This document shows positions 38,069 to 47,076 of a stretch of DNA of 53,529 nucleotides, piece after piece. The stretch covers positions 1-53,529 of the forward strand of contig JAHEFB010000029.1 of NCBI GenBank assembly GCA_024640405.1. Reading direction: 5' to 3'. Both the position numbers and the translations under genes were made by a program. Numbering within the stretch: the first letter of the stretch is position 1; each line of letters begins with the position of its first letter. Below the pieces are notes generated by a model. The model saw nothing but the letters and a program-made list of their open reading frames with translations. It was not told the origin of the DNA and did no database searches. The stretch comes from Alphaproteobacteria bacterium (lineage in GTDB: Bacteria > Pseudomonadota > Alphaproteobacteria > Rhizobiales > Aestuariivirgaceae).

Positions 38069-39240
38069 CCGCGTTCTCCCGCAAACCAGTCATCCAGCAT
38101 CCGCCGGTAAACCCTCGTCAGCGCTTCCAGTTCATCGACCCTGATGCATTCGTCTGCCTGATGGATGGTTGCGTTATTGGGACCGAACTCAACCACCGGG
38201 CAATAGTCCTTGATGAAACGGGCATCGGATGTTCCGCCGCCGGTATCGAGTTTCGGCGCGATACCGGTTTCCGCCTCAACGGCGCACGCCATGCATTCCA
38301 CAAAACTGCCCGGTTCAGTCATGAAGGCGTTCGCGCCTTCGATGATGTCAATTGTGTAAGTTCCACCGAACGACTGCCTGACCGTTTCGCACTCCCGCCT
38401 CGCCCAGTCCTTGAGGCTGGCCGCGGTGTGCTCGGTGTTGTAGCGAATATTGAACCGGGCATTGGCAGATGCCGGTATGACATTGTTGGCCGGATTGCCG
38501 GTGTCAAAATTGGTCACCGCCAGGGTTGTCGGACCGAAGTGCGCGTTGCCGCTGTCCAGCTGGTGAGATGAGACACGGTCGATCAGACGCGCCAGCGGCG
38601 TGATCGGGTTCAATGCCTTGTCCGGATAGGCCGAATGGCCCTGGACACCTGTCCACGTAACCTCAAAATGAATTGATCCACGACGGCCGATCTTCAGCGT
38701 ATCGCCAAGCGTACCGGGACACGTTGGTTCCCCAACGACGCAAACATCCGGCACTTCCCCACGACGCTGCAACTCGGCCAGCATTTTCACCGTGCCATTG
38801 ATGGCTATACCTTCTTCATCACCCGTGATGAGCATGGAGACCGATCCCGGCAATTTGCCGGCATTGTCCGATGAAAAACCGAGAGCAGCGACGCAAAACG
38901 CCGCAACCGACCCTTTCATGTCACATGCCCCGCGGCCAAATATGGTGCCGCGGTGTATTTCAGCCGCAAAAGGCGGATGCGACCAAAGTTCGTCGGCTCC
39001 CGGCGGCACAACATCGACATGGCCTGCAAAACAAAAGTGCGGGCCTTGCGAACCCAGGCGCAGGAACAGATTGTCGACGTCTGCGGTGTCCTTTTCGGTG
39101 AACGGCATGCGGCTGGCAGAAAAGCCGCCTGGAACCATCAGGCTTTCCAGGTAATCCAGGACGCCCGCCTCTTGCGGGGTAACCGAAGGGCAGCGGATCA
39201 GAGCTTGCAGGACGAGTGTGGGATCGGGCGTATTGGTCAT
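38065..39240 (-). CDS. dapE: Succinyl-diaminopimelate desuccinylase
   Basis: This zinc hydrolase of the M20 family removes succinate from N-succinyl-LL-diaminopimelate in lysine and peptidoglycan synthesis. It has 391 residues from the ATG at 39238-39240; the frame runs 12 codons further up without similarity. Metal ligands are H74 (FAGHVDVVPPG) and D107 (GRGACDMKG); the catalytic Glu pair lies in TGDEEG, and the last His is in NATIHQADE. The dimerisation domain lies between. It is a different transcript from the DUF805 gene, because a terminator lies just upstream. Confidence 0.96.
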   Translation of the reverse strand: MTNTPDPTLVLQALIRCPSVTPQEAGVLDYLESLMVPGGFSASRMPFTEKDTADVDNLFLRLGSQGPHFCFAGHVDVVPPGADELWSHPPFAAEIHRGTIFGRGACDMKGSVAAFCVAALGFSSDNAGKLPGSVSMLITGDEEGIAINGTVKMLAELQRRGEVPDVCVVGEPTCPGTLGDTLKIGRRGSIHFEVTWTGVQGHSAYPDKALNPITPLARLIDRVSSHQLDSGNAHFGPTTLAVTNFDTGNPANNVIPASANARFNIRYNTEHTAASLKDWARRECETVRQSFGGTYTIDIIEGANAFMTEPGSFVECMACAVEAETGIAPKLDTGGGTSDARFIKDYCPVVEFGPNNATIHQADECIRVDELEALTRVYRRMLDDWFAGERG

Positions 39241-39254
39241 GCAGCAAGGCTTAC

Positions 39255-39288
39255 CTGAAACAAAACACCCGGCCAAGAGGCCGGGTGA
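39255..39288 (-). terminator. Rho-independent terminator of the DUF805 gene
   Basis: On the minus strand CACCCGGCC pairs with GGCCGGGTG around a TCTT loop and is followed by TTTTGTTTC. It separates the DUF805 gene from dapE. The tail of the U-tract lies within the dapE leader. Confidence 0.85.
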
Positions 39289-39311
39289 TCAACACTGGTC
39301 AGACTTGTCAA

Positions 39312-39683
39312 TTATCGCTCGGCAAGCGGGTCCGGACCGAACCGGTTAGGCCCGTCGGAGCCCTGCAACAGGCCGCATTCGACCAGCAGCCAGATGGCGC
39401 CAATTATCGGCACAAAGGCAATCAGCATCCACCAGGCCGATTTGTCACGATCATGGAACCGTTTTGCATATACGCAAATCGACGGCCAGATCATAACGGC
39501 CAATAGAATAAGCATTCCAACCCAGTAACCGGCTCCCATGGGCATGCCGGTTTCGTCAACACTCATCAATCCGGCAACACTCAGCACGACCGAAAGCAAA
39601 AAATTGGCCACGACCAGGCCCAGCAAGCCGAGCCAGAATTTGCCGCGACCAATCCGACCGTTCATCGACAGAAAAAGTTCCAT
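39312..39683 (-). CDS. DUF805-family inner-membrane protein
   Basis: A 123-residue membrane protein of the DUF805 family. Landmarks are SMNGRIGRGKFWLG near the N-terminus and YAKRFHDRDKSAWW before the third helix; both are family signatures. The end is GPNRFGPDPLAER, also typical. Three to four hydrophobic segments are visible. Function is not known for the family. It sits between dapD and dapE with its own terminator, and so looks like a later insertion into the lysine gene order. Confidence 0.88.
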   Translation of the reverse strand: MELFLSMNGRIGRGKFWLGLLGLVVANFLLSVVLSVAGLMSVDETGMPMGAGYWVGMLILLAVMIWPSICVYAKRFHDRDKSAWWMLIAFVPIIGAIWLLVECGLLQGSDGPNRFGPDPLAER

Positions 39684-39759
39684 TGGAAATTCGCTCCATT
39701 GTTACCGCCCCGGCAAGCTGAAACTGCCCGGATTCGCCAGCAAAGTGAAGGTTTGAGAC

Positions 39760-40605
39760 TCAATCCCTGAGCAGCTCGTTGATCGATGTCTTGGAGCGCG
39801 TCCGCTCGTCAACGCGTTTGACAATGACAGCACAGTAAAGCGACGGGCCGGGGTCGCCGTTGGGCAGGTTCTTGCCCGGCAGCGTGCCCGACACAACCAC
39901 CGAGTAAGCCGGCACCTCGCCGTACATGATCTCGCCGCTCGCACGATCCACGATCTTGGTGGATTTGCCGATGTACACGCCCATGCCCAGTACAGCGCCC
40001 TCGCGTACGATGCAGCCCTCAACGACCTCCGAGCGAGCGCCGATAAAGCAATTGTCCTCGATGATTACGGGGCCGGCCTGCAAGGGCTCCAGAACACCCC
40101 CAATGCCGACGCCGCCGGACAGGTGCACACCCTTGCCGATCTGCGCACATGAACCCACCGTTGCCCATGTATCAACCATGGTGGCTTCATCCACATAGGC
40201 GCCCAGATTGACGAACGACGGCATCAGCACCACCGACGGCGCGATGTAGGCTGACCGGCGAACCGTGCAGTTGGGCACAGCCCTAAAACCTGCCGCGCGC
40301 CACTGGTTGTCACCCCATCCTTCAAACTTGGACGGCACCTTGTCCCACCAGGTCGCCGTACCCGGACCACCGGCGATTGGCGCCATGTCGTTTAACCTGA
40401 ACGACAGGAGTACCGCCTGCTTGAGCCACTGGTTCACGGTCCAGTTGCCGTCAGCGCCCTTTTCGGCCACCCGCACCTTGCCGGAATCCAGCAAGCCAAG
40501 TGTTTCATCCACGCTGTCGCGAACCTCTCCTTGAGTTTGCGGCGTGACATTGTCCCGGTCTTCCCAGGCTTGTTCGATAACTGCTTGCAGATTGTCATTG
40601 CTCAT
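39760..40605 (-). CDS. dapD: 2,3,4,5-tetrahydropyridine-2,6-dicarboxylate N-succinyltransferase
   Basis: This trimeric enzyme succinylates tetrahydrodipicolinate, the step before DapC and DapE in lysine synthesis. It has 281 residues from the ATG at 40603-40605; upstream frame to 40767 is not similar. The left-handed beta-helix hexapeptide repeats run from about [19 protein letters not shown] in parts ([19 protein letters not shown]) through [19 protein letters not shown] in parts, [19 protein letters not shown] and [13 protein letters not shown]. An AGGAGC site precedes the ATG. Confidence 0.97.
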   Translation of the reverse strand: MSNDNLQAVIEQAWEDRDNVTPQTQGEVRDSVDETLGLLDSGKVRVAEKGADGNWTVNQWLKQAVLLSFRLNDMAPIAGGPGTATWWDKVPSKFEGWGDNQWRAAGFRAVPNCTVRRSAYIAPSVVLMPSFVNLGAYVDEATMVDTWATVGSCAQIGKGVHLSGGVGIGGVLEPLQAGPVIIEDNCFIGARSEVVEGCIVREGAVLGMGVYIGKSTKIVDRASGEIMYGEVPAYSVVVSGTLPGKNLPNGDPGPSLYCAVIVKRVDERTRSKTSINELLRD

Positions 40606-40642
40606 GGAATTTGCTCCTGAAATATCCGGGTACCGATCTAAC

Positions 40643-41335
40643 TTAGGCGCTGTTGATCTGTGCCAGAAATCCGGCGAGATCATCTGTTGTATGATGTACG
40701 TGCGGTGCACCGTGGGCATCACCACTAATGGTGTTGATTTTCGCACTGTCCTCGTTGGCATCGTCATGAACCAGAACAGTGGTCATGCCAAGGTCATGCG
40801 GGACGGCCAAATTGCGGGCGATATCCTCAAACATTGCCGATTTTCCGGGGTCCACTTTATGGTCCGAAATAAATTTCTCATACGGTCCGCGCTCCGGCTT
40901 CGGAATGTAGTCCGAATGAACAATATCAAAAATACCATCGAACAAGTGCGTGATGCCAATGCGCTGCATGACGTTTGTGGCATGGGTGACCGTGCCATTG
41001 GTGAAGACCAGCTTGCGCCCCGGCAAGGCCTCGAGATTGACGGCGAGCGCATTATTGGCCGGCACCGGTGAATGATCGATATCATGCACATAGTCCAGGA
41101 AGGTTTCAGGCGCCATCTGATGTTCACTCATCAGTCCGCGCAATGTGGTGCCGTACTTGTAGAAAAAATCCTTCTGAATGCGGCGCGCTTCAACCCTGTC
41201 TACCTTGAACATGTCCGCAATGAACTCGCCCATGCGCACATCGATCTGATCAAACAACCGGCACGATGCGGGATACAGCGTGTTGTCGAGATCGAAAATC
41301 CATGTTTCGACATGATGAAAACCGGGCGCTGACAT
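40643..41335 (-). CDS. HAD-superfamily pyrimidine 5'-nucleotidase
   Basis: A 230-residue haloacid-dehalogenase-type phosphatase similar to Sdt1/Phm8 pyrimidine 5'-nucleotidases. The nucleophile motif is [12 protein letters not shown] (D15, D17). Motif II is in [11 protein letters not shown], and motif III/IV is in [10 protein letters not shown] and MFEDIARNL. The helical cap follows motif I. Expected to hydrolyse UMP, CMP or related phosphates. It starts 2 bp after the argB stop and so is in the argB operon; this pairing recurs in alphaproteobacteria. Confidence 0.92.
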   Translation of the reverse strand: MSAPGFHHVETWIFDLDNTLYPASCRLFDQIDVRMGEFIADMFKVDRVEARRIQKDFFYKYGTTLRGLMSEHQMAPETFLDYVHDIDHSPVPANNALAVNLEALPGRKLVFTNGTVTHATNVMQRIGITHLFDGIFDIVHSDYIPKPERGPYEKFISDHKVDPGKSAMFEDIARNLAVPHDLGMTTVLVHDDANEDSAKINTISGDAHGAPHVHHTTDDLAGFLAQINSA

Positions 41336-41337
41336 TC

Positions 41338-42237
41338 TCAGGCCCTGCGTTCGGAAATGCGTGTGCCCACACCGTGCGGCGTCAGCAGTTCCAGCAGCAC
41401 GCAGTGCGGCACGCGGCCATCGGTGATCACCACGCCTTCGACACCACCGCGCACAACGGAAGCGCAGCTTTCCAGTTTTGGAATCATGCCGCCGGAAATG
41501 GTGCCGTCTCGGCTAAGCTCATCAATCTGGGAAAGCGACAGTTCCGGCAGCAGGGCCTTGTTCTTGTCCAGTACACCTGCAACATCGGTCAGCAACAACA
41601 GGCGCTTCGCCTTCATGGCAACCGCAATGGCTCCGGCAAACGTATCAGCGTTGACGTTGTAGGTTTCGTTGTCGAGCGACGTTGCAATCGGCGCAATCAC
41701 CGGCACGGTATCTGAACGGATTATGGTGTGCAGAATGTCGGGATTGATCTGTCCCGGATCACCCACAAAGCCAAGATCGATTACTTCCTGTTTGCCGGTC
41801 TCAGCATTCGTGCGGGTGCGCTCAAGTTTTTTGGCAACACACAGATTGCCATCCTTGCCGGAAATACCGATGGCCTTGCCGCCTGCAGCCTGAATATCAG
41901 ACACGACGGATGAATTGATTGAACCGGCCAGTACCATCTCTACCACTTGCATGGTTTCCCTGTCGGTAACCCGCAAGCCGTCTTCGAACCGCGATTCGAT
42001 TTTCAGGCGATCCAGCATGGAACCAATTTGCGGTCCGCCGCCATGCACAACAATCGGATTGAAACCGGACTGCTTCATCTGAACGATATCGCGGGCGAAC
42101 TTGCGCGCCAGGTCCGGGTCCACCATTGCATGACCGCCGTACTTTACGACAATGACCTGATTGTCATAAAGCTGCATGAACGGCAGCGCTTCCGACAGGA
42201 TGCGCGCTATGATTTGAGGTTGTTCAGATTCCGACAT
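41338..42237 (-). CDS. argB: Acetylglutamate kinase
   Basis: This amino-acid kinase-family enzyme phosphorylates N-acetylglutamate, the second step of arginine synthesis. It has 299 residues. Landmarks are VVKYGGHAMVD (phosphate-binding lysine), VVHGGGPQIGSML, AGSINSSVVSDI, TDVAGVLD, and GGMIPKLESC near the C-terminus. The N-terminal helix before VVKYGG is of the kind present in arginine-inhibited, hexameric ArgB, so feedback inhibition by arginine is likely. It follows engB by 118 bp. Confidence 0.97.
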   Translation of the reverse strand: MSESEQPQIIARILSEALPFMQLYDNQVIVVKYGGHAMVDPDLARKFARDIVQMKQSGFNPIVVHGGGPQIGSMLDRLKIESRFEDGLRVTDRETMQVVEMVLAGSINSSVVSDIQAAGGKAIGISGKDGNLCVAKKLERTRTNAETGKQEVIDLGFVGDPGQINPDILHTIIRSDTVPVIAPIATSLDNETYNVNADTFAGAIAVAMKAKRLLLLTDVAGVLDKNKALLPELSLSQIDELSRDGTISGGMIPKLESCASVVRGGVEGVVITDGRVPHCVLLELLTPHGVGTRISERRA

Positions 42238-42355
42238 GATTTTATCTTACCCGGAGAGTACAGTTCAGGTGCCAGCCCCGCCTTATAGCCGATCAACTGA
42301 ACAAGTCCAGATCAGGATGGTTGCCGAAGCGAGATCAGGCTGAATTGGCTTCCGG

Positions 42356-42994
42356 CTACCGGCCCCGCATGCCGGCGATCTCCGCGCGCAGTTCCGGAAT
42401 ACCCCAACCCTTGGCAGAAGATGTTATTATCGTGTCGGGGAATGCCGCCGGGCGTTTGGCAATGGCTTTGGCAGTGGACGCTAGTGCTGCATCACGTTCA
42501 GCCTGTTTTATCTTGTCCGCCTTGGTCAGCACGATCTGGTAACTGACGGCAGCCTCGTCGAGCTGATCCAGTGTTTCAAGGTCAATCTGCTTGATGCCAT
42601 GGCGTGCATCTATCAACACAAACACCCGGCGCAGATTCGGCCTGCCCCGAAGGTATCCCATGATGATCGACTGCCAGGCCCTGACCATGGTCTTGGTCGC
42701 CCTGGCATAACCGTAACCGGGCATATCCACCAGGGCCACGGCGCCTTGGGCCAATTCAAAGTAGTTGAGCTCGCGGGTGCGGCCTGGCGTGTTGGACGTG
42801 CGGGCAATGTCCTTGCGGCCGGTGAGCGCGTTCAAGAGAGAGGATTTGCCGACATTCGACCTGCCGGCAAAAGCCACCTCAAGCGGATATTCGGGCGGCA
42901 GTTGCGACAGGCTGGCGGCGCCGATGCGAAACTCGGTCTGACCGGCAAACAGCAACCGTCCGCGTTCAATTTCTTCCGGATCGTACTCTCGCAT
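42356..42994 (-). CDS. engB: Ribosome biogenesis GTP-binding protein EngB (YihA/YsxC)
   Basis: This essential GTPase helps late 50S subunit assembly. It has 212 residues from the ATG at 42992-42994. G1 is GRSNVGKS (44-51), G3 is DMPGYGYA, G4 is TKADK, and G2 is in [10 protein letters not shown]. The start lies 13 bp after the yidC stop; the frame extends 20 codons further up inside yidC without similarity. It is part of the rpmH-rnpA-yidC-engB run. Confidence 0.96.
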   Translation of the reverse strand: MREYDPEEIERGRLLFAGQTEFRIGAASLSQLPPEYPLEVAFAGRSNVGKSSLLNALTGRKDIARTSNTPGRTRELNYFELAQGAVALVDMPGYGYARATKTMVRAWQSIIMGYLRGRPNLRRVFVLIDARHGIKQIDLETLDQLDEAAVSYQIVLTKADKIKQAERDAALASTAKAIAKRPAAFPDTIITSSAKGWGIPELRAEIAGMRGR

Positions 42995-43007
42995 TGTTGA
43001 ACCAGGC

Positions 43008-44867
43008 TCAGTCGGACTTCTTCTCCGGCTGGTCCTTCTTCTTGTCCAGGCCAAGGGAGGCCTTCATGTTGCCGAGCAAATCAATTTCCACGCCATGTTT
43101 CTTCATGATGTAGGACTGTTGCAGGATCGACAGCAGGTTGTTCCATGTCCAGTACAACACCAGTCCGGCCGGAAACGAGGCCAGCAGGAAAGTAAAGAAC
43201 AATGGCATCCAGTTGAATATCTGCGCCTGAATGGGATCCGGCGGCGCCGGGTTAAGGCGCATTTGCACCCACATGGTGATGCCCATGAGAATTGGCAATA
43301 CACCAATCAGAAGGAATTGCGGCGGGGTGAAAGGTAAAAGGCCGAACAGGTTGAACAGGCTGGTCGGGTCTGGTGCCGACAGATCCTGCAGCCACAAAAA
43401 GAACGGTGCATGGCGCATTTCGATGGTGACATAAATTACCTTGTAGAGTGCGAAGAACACCGGAATCTGAATCAGGATGGGCCAACAGCCCGACAGCGGT
43501 GAGACCTGCTCCTTCTTGTACATCTCCATCATCGCCTGCTGTTGCTTGGCCCGATCATCCGGGAACCTGGTCTTGATCTTCTCCATTTCGGGCGCCAGCT
43601 TCTTCATCTTGCTCATGGAGGCGTAAGACTTGTTCTGCAGGGGATAGAAAAGCAGTTTGAGCAAAACTGTCACAATCAGGATGGCAATACCGAAATTGCC
43701 GACCATTTCATTGAAAAAATGCAACACCTTGAACAGCGGTTTGGTAATGAAATAGAACCATCCCCAATCGATCATCAGTTCAAAGTTGTTGATCCCCAGC
43801 TGTTCCTGATAACTGTCGATCAGATAACTTTTCTTGGCACCGGCAAAGACTCTGGACTCGACACTGGTTTTTGCACCAGGCGCTGCGCCAACCGGTTGCG
43901 CTGCCAGATAATCGGCCTGAAAGGCATCTTTGTTGGCAATTGTCAGATGACGCAGCGAACCGGTAATCTCCTGTTTCTGATCAGGTATCAGGGCGGCCGC
44001 CCAATACTTGTCGGTTATGCCGAGCCAGCCGCCGGTGCTCTTGGAGGAATAGGCCTCTGCACCATTTTCCTGGGCATCGGAGTAAGTCAACTCCTCCAGT
44101 GTTTCACCAAGCACGCTGAGCAGGCCTTCATGCAGCACGTAAATTCCAGTGATTTTGGGAATGCCGATCCGCTGAACGCGGGCATAGGGGAACACATTAA
44201 TTGCAGCACTGGTGTTGTTGGTAATGTCCTGGCGAATCGTCACCATGTAGTTGTCGTCAATGGAAAAGGTTTGTTCGAACAAAAGGCCTTCGCCATTGTC
44301 CCAACTCAGTGTTACCGGAGCTGACGGTGTCAGTGTTGTGTTGCCTGACGGTGACCAAACTGTCTCTGCATTCGGCAATTTCAGGGTCTGGCCGGAAGGT
44401 GCAACCCAGCCCTGTTCGGCGAAAAACGCACCGGAACTTCCTGCCGGTGACAACAACACAATGGTTGGAGAAGCGTCATCCACCGTCTCATGATACTCTT
44501 TCAGCCGAAGATCATCGAGCCGGGCGCCCGTGAGGTTGATACTGCCGGACAACAGCGGCGTATCAATTGTTACCCGTTTGCTCTGTCCGAGAACCGCGTC
44601 GCGCGGCAGCGCCAGTGCGGCACCGGGAACGACGCTGCCGCCAGGGGCTGCCTGAGGAACACCTGCGCCGGTTCCGGCAGCCGGTGCCTGCGGTACACCA
44701 GCGTCACCTGTTTGCGTGCTGCCGGGCGCTACCTGCTGCTCCTGCTGTGTTGCAGCCTGCTCCTGGATCTGCCTCATGGCCGGGCTGCCAAAATACGTCT
44801 GCCAGAGAATAATCACGCCCAGCGATAATGCTATCGCCAGGATATAGTTTTTCATTTCACTATTCAT
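43008..44867 (-). CDS. yidC: Membrane protein insertase YidC
   Basis: This insertase places inner-membrane proteins, alone or with SecYEG. It has 619 residues: TM1 ([19 protein letters not shown] in parts), a Gln/Ala/Gly/Pro-rich linker, the large periplasmic beta-sandwich domain (about 80-340), then five C-terminal helices with [17 protein letters not shown] and [19 protein letters not shown] in the cytoplasmic hairpin. The basic C-terminal tail is [12 protein letters not shown]. Start MNSEMKNY at 44867 has AGGACC seven bases upstream; a longer frame reaches 44915. No yidD lies between it and rnpA, where it is common. Confidence 0.97.
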   Translation of the reverse strand: MNSEMKNYILAIALSLGVIILWQTYFGSPAMRQIQEQAATQQEQQVAPGSTQTGDAGVPQAPAAGTGAGVPQAAPGGSVVPGAALALPRDAVLGQSKRVTIDTPLLSGSINLTGARLDDLRLKEYHETVDDASPTIVLLSPAGSSGAFFAEQGWVAPSGQTLKLPNAETVWSPSGNTTLTPSAPVTLSWDNGEGLLFEQTFSIDDNYMVTIRQDITNNTSAAINVFPYARVQRIGIPKITGIYVLHEGLLSVLGETLEELTYSDAQENGAEAYSSKSTGGWLGITDKYWAAALIPDQKQEITGSLRHLTIANKDAFQADYLAAQPVGAAPGAKTSVESRVFAGAKKSYLIDSYQEQLGINNFELMIDWGWFYFITKPLFKVLHFFNEMVGNFGIAILIVTVLLKLLFYPLQNKSYASMSKMKKLAPEMEKIKTRFPDDRAKQQQAMMEMYKKEQVSPLSGCWPILIQIPVFFALYKVIYVTIEMRHAPFFLWLQDLSAPDPTSLFNLFGLLPFTPPQFLLIGVLPILMGITMWVQMRLNPAPPDPIQAQIFNWMPLFFTFLLASFPAGLVLYWTWNNLLSILQQSYIMKKHGVEIDLLGNMKASLGLDKKKDQPEKKSD

Positions 44868-44927
44868 GATTTCTGGTCCTGCCTCTGGCCGGTCTGTCGG
44901 CTCATCCCCATTCACGCCGAAGCGTTG

Positions 44928-45386
44928 CTAATTCTTGCGCCCCTCAGCGCGGCCTCTTTCACTGCGTCTTGTACCGCGCGAGCGTGGCGGGTCACCCTTG
45001 CCTTTGTTCAGTCTTTGCGTCGCAGTTACGATGTCACCTGTCAGGTCGTTGAAGTTCCGGAGCAGCGTTGCCGCGCGCCCGATGAACACATAGTCATGCC
45101 CGCGCCTGAGGTCCAGCCCCGATGCAACACGAACTGCTTCGCGCAACCGTCTTTTGATCCGGTTTCGCACCACCGCGTTACCAAGTTTCCGGGTGACGGT
45201 AAAGCCAATACGGGGTTCATCCTGATCATCCCGCTTTCTGGCCTGCACCACACAGCCGCGCCGTGCACACACCAACGCGGCAGCGGCGGCGAGGAAATCC
45301 TGCCGTCGCTTTAGATGATGTATCAACAAGGGATGTCCTGCGAAGGGGGCGAAGCTGACCGGAAGCGTATCGGAAGTCACGGTCAA
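44928..45386 (-). CDS. rnpA: Ribonuclease P protein component
   Basis: This basic protein binds the RNase P RNA and helps it cut tRNA leaders. The central domain holds FTVTRKLGNAVVRNRIKRRL in parts, including the RNR motif (RNRIKRRLRE, 74-83), which identifies the family. It has 152 residues, longer than the usual 110-130, owing to an Arg-rich C-terminal tail. The start appears to be TTG at 45386 (GGA seven bases upstream); a GTG two codons later is an alternative. It lies 16 bp after rpmH. Confidence 0.95.
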   Translation of the reverse strand: MTVTSDTLPVSFAPFAGHPLLIHHLKRRQDFLAAAAALVCARRGCVVQARKRDDQDEPRIGFTVTRKLGNAVVRNRIKRRLREAVRVASGLDLRRGHDYVFIGRAATLLRNFNDLTGDIVTATQRLNKGKGDPPRSRGTRRSERGRAEGRKN

Positions 45387-45402
45387 CCAGCGATCCGGCC
45401 GT

Positions 45403-45537
45403 TCAGGCGCTCAGCTTGGAGCGGCCGCGCGCACGGCGGCGTGCAATCACCTTGCGACCACCCACAGTTGCCATACGGGCACGGAAGCCATGGCGGCGCT
45501 TGCGAACAAGATTGCTGGGTTGAAACGTGCGTTTCAT
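45403..45537 (-). CDS. rpmH: 50S ribosomal protein L34
   Basis: This is the 44-residue ribosomal protein L34, beginning [19 protein letters not shown] and ending RGRSKLSA, which is the full family length. It heads the leftward rpmH-rnpA-yidC-engB run. Its promoter must be in 45538-45877. I looked there for DnaA boxes, because rpmH is near oriC in many bacteria, and found none that is convincing. Confidence 0.97.
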   Translation of the reverse strand: MKRTFQPSNLVRKRRHGFRARMATVGGRKVIARRRARGRSKLSA

Positions 45538-45877
45538 GACAAAATCTCCAAAATCTTCATGTTTCCGGTATGGTCAGGCAGCGACGGAAAATTACGTCAA
45601 GCATGCTAATCAATGATTACCGGATGAAATCCTGCGCGCTTATACGGGCGCAACGGCAACAAGTCAATTCGCCCAAGACATCTATTTGAGGCTGCCGATG
45701 ACATGGCGAACACCAAACTCTCACCTCTAGTCATACCTTTTCACAAGCAGTTTATCCCCCCTTACAACCGATCACGTTCTGCCGCATCTTCTGCTCAACC
45801 CCTGTGGTCTGGCAACGTATATGCGGGAAAGCACATGAATACGTCATTTTGTTGCATATTCAGCCTAATCACGCCCC

Positions 45878-46142
45878 ATACCAAAGGAACTAACTATTGC
45901 CGCTTTTGACCGATTTTTCGCGTTTGCCGGCCAGGCATGCTTCACGCCATGGTCTGGCTGACCACAAGTGGAGCATAACGACGTCCGGAAATCGCGAAAA
46001 ACCGGCCTCTCGGTGGGCCAAATCCGTCCAGCTGGTGCGTTGCGGCGCTTGCCCGATACACCGCATCGCGCTTCGCGCCGCGCCTGCCAGAGTGGCCGGA
46101 TTTGACTCCATCAAAACTGTCAATAGTTAGTTCTTTTGGTAT
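45878..46142. mobile_element. MITE-like element with terminal inverted repeats, TA-flanked
   Basis: A 22-bp sequence at 45878-45899 (starting ATACCAAAGGAACTAAC) recurs inverted at 46121-46142 with one mismatch. Similarity continues about ten bases inward (28 of 32 in total). Taking the repeats to begin CCAAAG, both ends are bordered by TA, as IS630/mariner-type elements leave. At 265 bp it is too small for a transposase, so it would be non-autonomous. Repeat family B copy 2 lies inside it. It ends 11 bp before the start of the TVP38 gene. The rest of the gap, 45538-45877, holds the rpmH promoter region only. Confidence 0.75.
46002..46112 (-). repeat. Repeat family B, copy 2, with conserved reading frame
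   Basis: About 111 bp matches 19761-19870 in reverse complement without gaps. In this copy the minus-strand frame runs from near the right inverted repeat to 45890 and contains M-ESNP, GAARSAMRCI and WTDLAHR. The frame carries the same motifs as copy 1, despite many nucleotide changes. I do not recognise the peptide. It may be a fossil coding segment carried by the element or a true small gene. Confidence 0.7.
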
Positions 46143-46153
46143 AACTCATTCAG

Positions 46154-46990
46154 ATGAAGAAAGAACAAGAAAAAATGTCTGGAAACACTGCTGAAGCGGG
46201 CCTTACCCGTTCTCCCGGCTTTGCTGCGCAAGCCAAACGCTGGGCTCCGTTGCTGATACTGCTGAGCGGTATTGCCGCCGTTTACACCTCCGGTCTGCAC
46301 AAGTACCTGTCCCTCACTGCAATCGCTGAAAATCGCGATGCCCTGATGGATTTTGTTTCGGGCAATTCTGTGCTGGCAGCCGGTATTTACACGCTGGTCT
46401 ATGTTGCGACAGTTGCATTTTCTTTACCGGGTGCCGCCTTGTTGACGATCCTCGGCGGGTTTCTGTTCGGTTGGTTTCTCGGCGGCATATTTACTGTCAC
46501 TGCCGCCACCATCGGCGCCGTGGCAATTTTTCTGGTCGCCAAAACTGCGCTTGGAGACGCGCTCGCAAAGCGAGCCGGCCCCTGGATGGAAAAACTTTCC
46601 GGCGGATTTCGGGAAGATGCGTTCAGCTACATGCTGTTCTTGAGGCTGGTGCCGGTGTTTCCGTTCTGGCTTGTCAATATTGCGCCTGCTGTTGCCGGCG
46701 TCAGCCTCGGCACTTATGCGCTGACAACACTGATCGGCATTATCCCGGGCACTTTTGCATTTTCTGCGCTTGGCTCAGGCCTCGACTCAATCATAACCCA
46801 GCAAAAGACCGTTTTCCAATCCTGCGTCACAGACAAAGGCGCCGCCAACTGTGAGTTTGCACTGGATGTCGGCGCGCTGGTTACACCGCAATTGCTGCTG
46901 GCATTTGCTGCACTGGGCGTGGTTTCGCTCATCCCTGTAGTGATGAAAAAACTGCGCGCACGGAAAAAGGCATCCGGCAGCAAAGCGTGA
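46154..46990 (+). CDS. TVP38/TMEM64-family membrane protein
   Basis: A 278-residue inner-membrane protein of the TVP38/TMEM64 (DedA-like, VTT-domain) family. The core has LPGAALLTILGGFLFGW, the re-entrant-loop GAVAIFLVAKTALGDAL and FLRLVPVFPFWLVNIAPAVAG in parts. Two long C-terminal helices flank a short cysteine-containing loop (about residues 222-240), and the tail is basic. Relatives move or scramble lipids. A second start, M8 (46175), is possible. It lies 86 bp before a MerA-like flavoprotein gene, a pairing seen widely and sometimes as a fused protein. Confidence 0.9.
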   Translation: MKKEQEKMSGNTAEAGLTRSPGFAAQAKRWAPLLILLSGIAAVYTSGLHKYLSLTAIAENRDALMDFVSGNSVLAAGIYTLVYVATVAFSLPGAALLTILGGFLFGWFLGGIFTVTAATIGAVAIFLVAKTALGDALAKRAGPWMEKLSGGFREDAFSYMLFLRLVPVFPFWLVNIAPAVAGVSLGTYALTTLIGIIPGTFAFSALGSGLDSIITQQKTVFQSCVTDKGAANCEFALDVGALVTPQLLLAFAALGVVSLIPVVMKKLRARKKASGSKA

Positions 46991-47076
46991 GTGCAATTGT
47001 CTATCGAGTCCAACCTTTATGATAGACCACAGTTCAATTATTGATGGACCTCTCACGAGGTCCGAAAGGTACTTCC

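Noticed and set aside
43542..44324. 260-residue open frame antisense to yidC
   Set aside because: It lies wholly within yidC, which has complete family motifs on the minus strand, and its product resembles nothing.
44868..44927. A yidD gene between rnpA and yidC
   Set aside because: Only 60 bp separate the two genes, too short for YidD, so it is absent here.
45538..45877. Possible replication origin next to rpmH
   Set aside because: Only loose matches to the DnaA box (such as TTATCCCCC) are present, with no cluster, no AT-rich unwinding region and no dnaA or hemE neighbour. The small plus-strand open frame from 45703 also has no similarity or ribosome-binding site.
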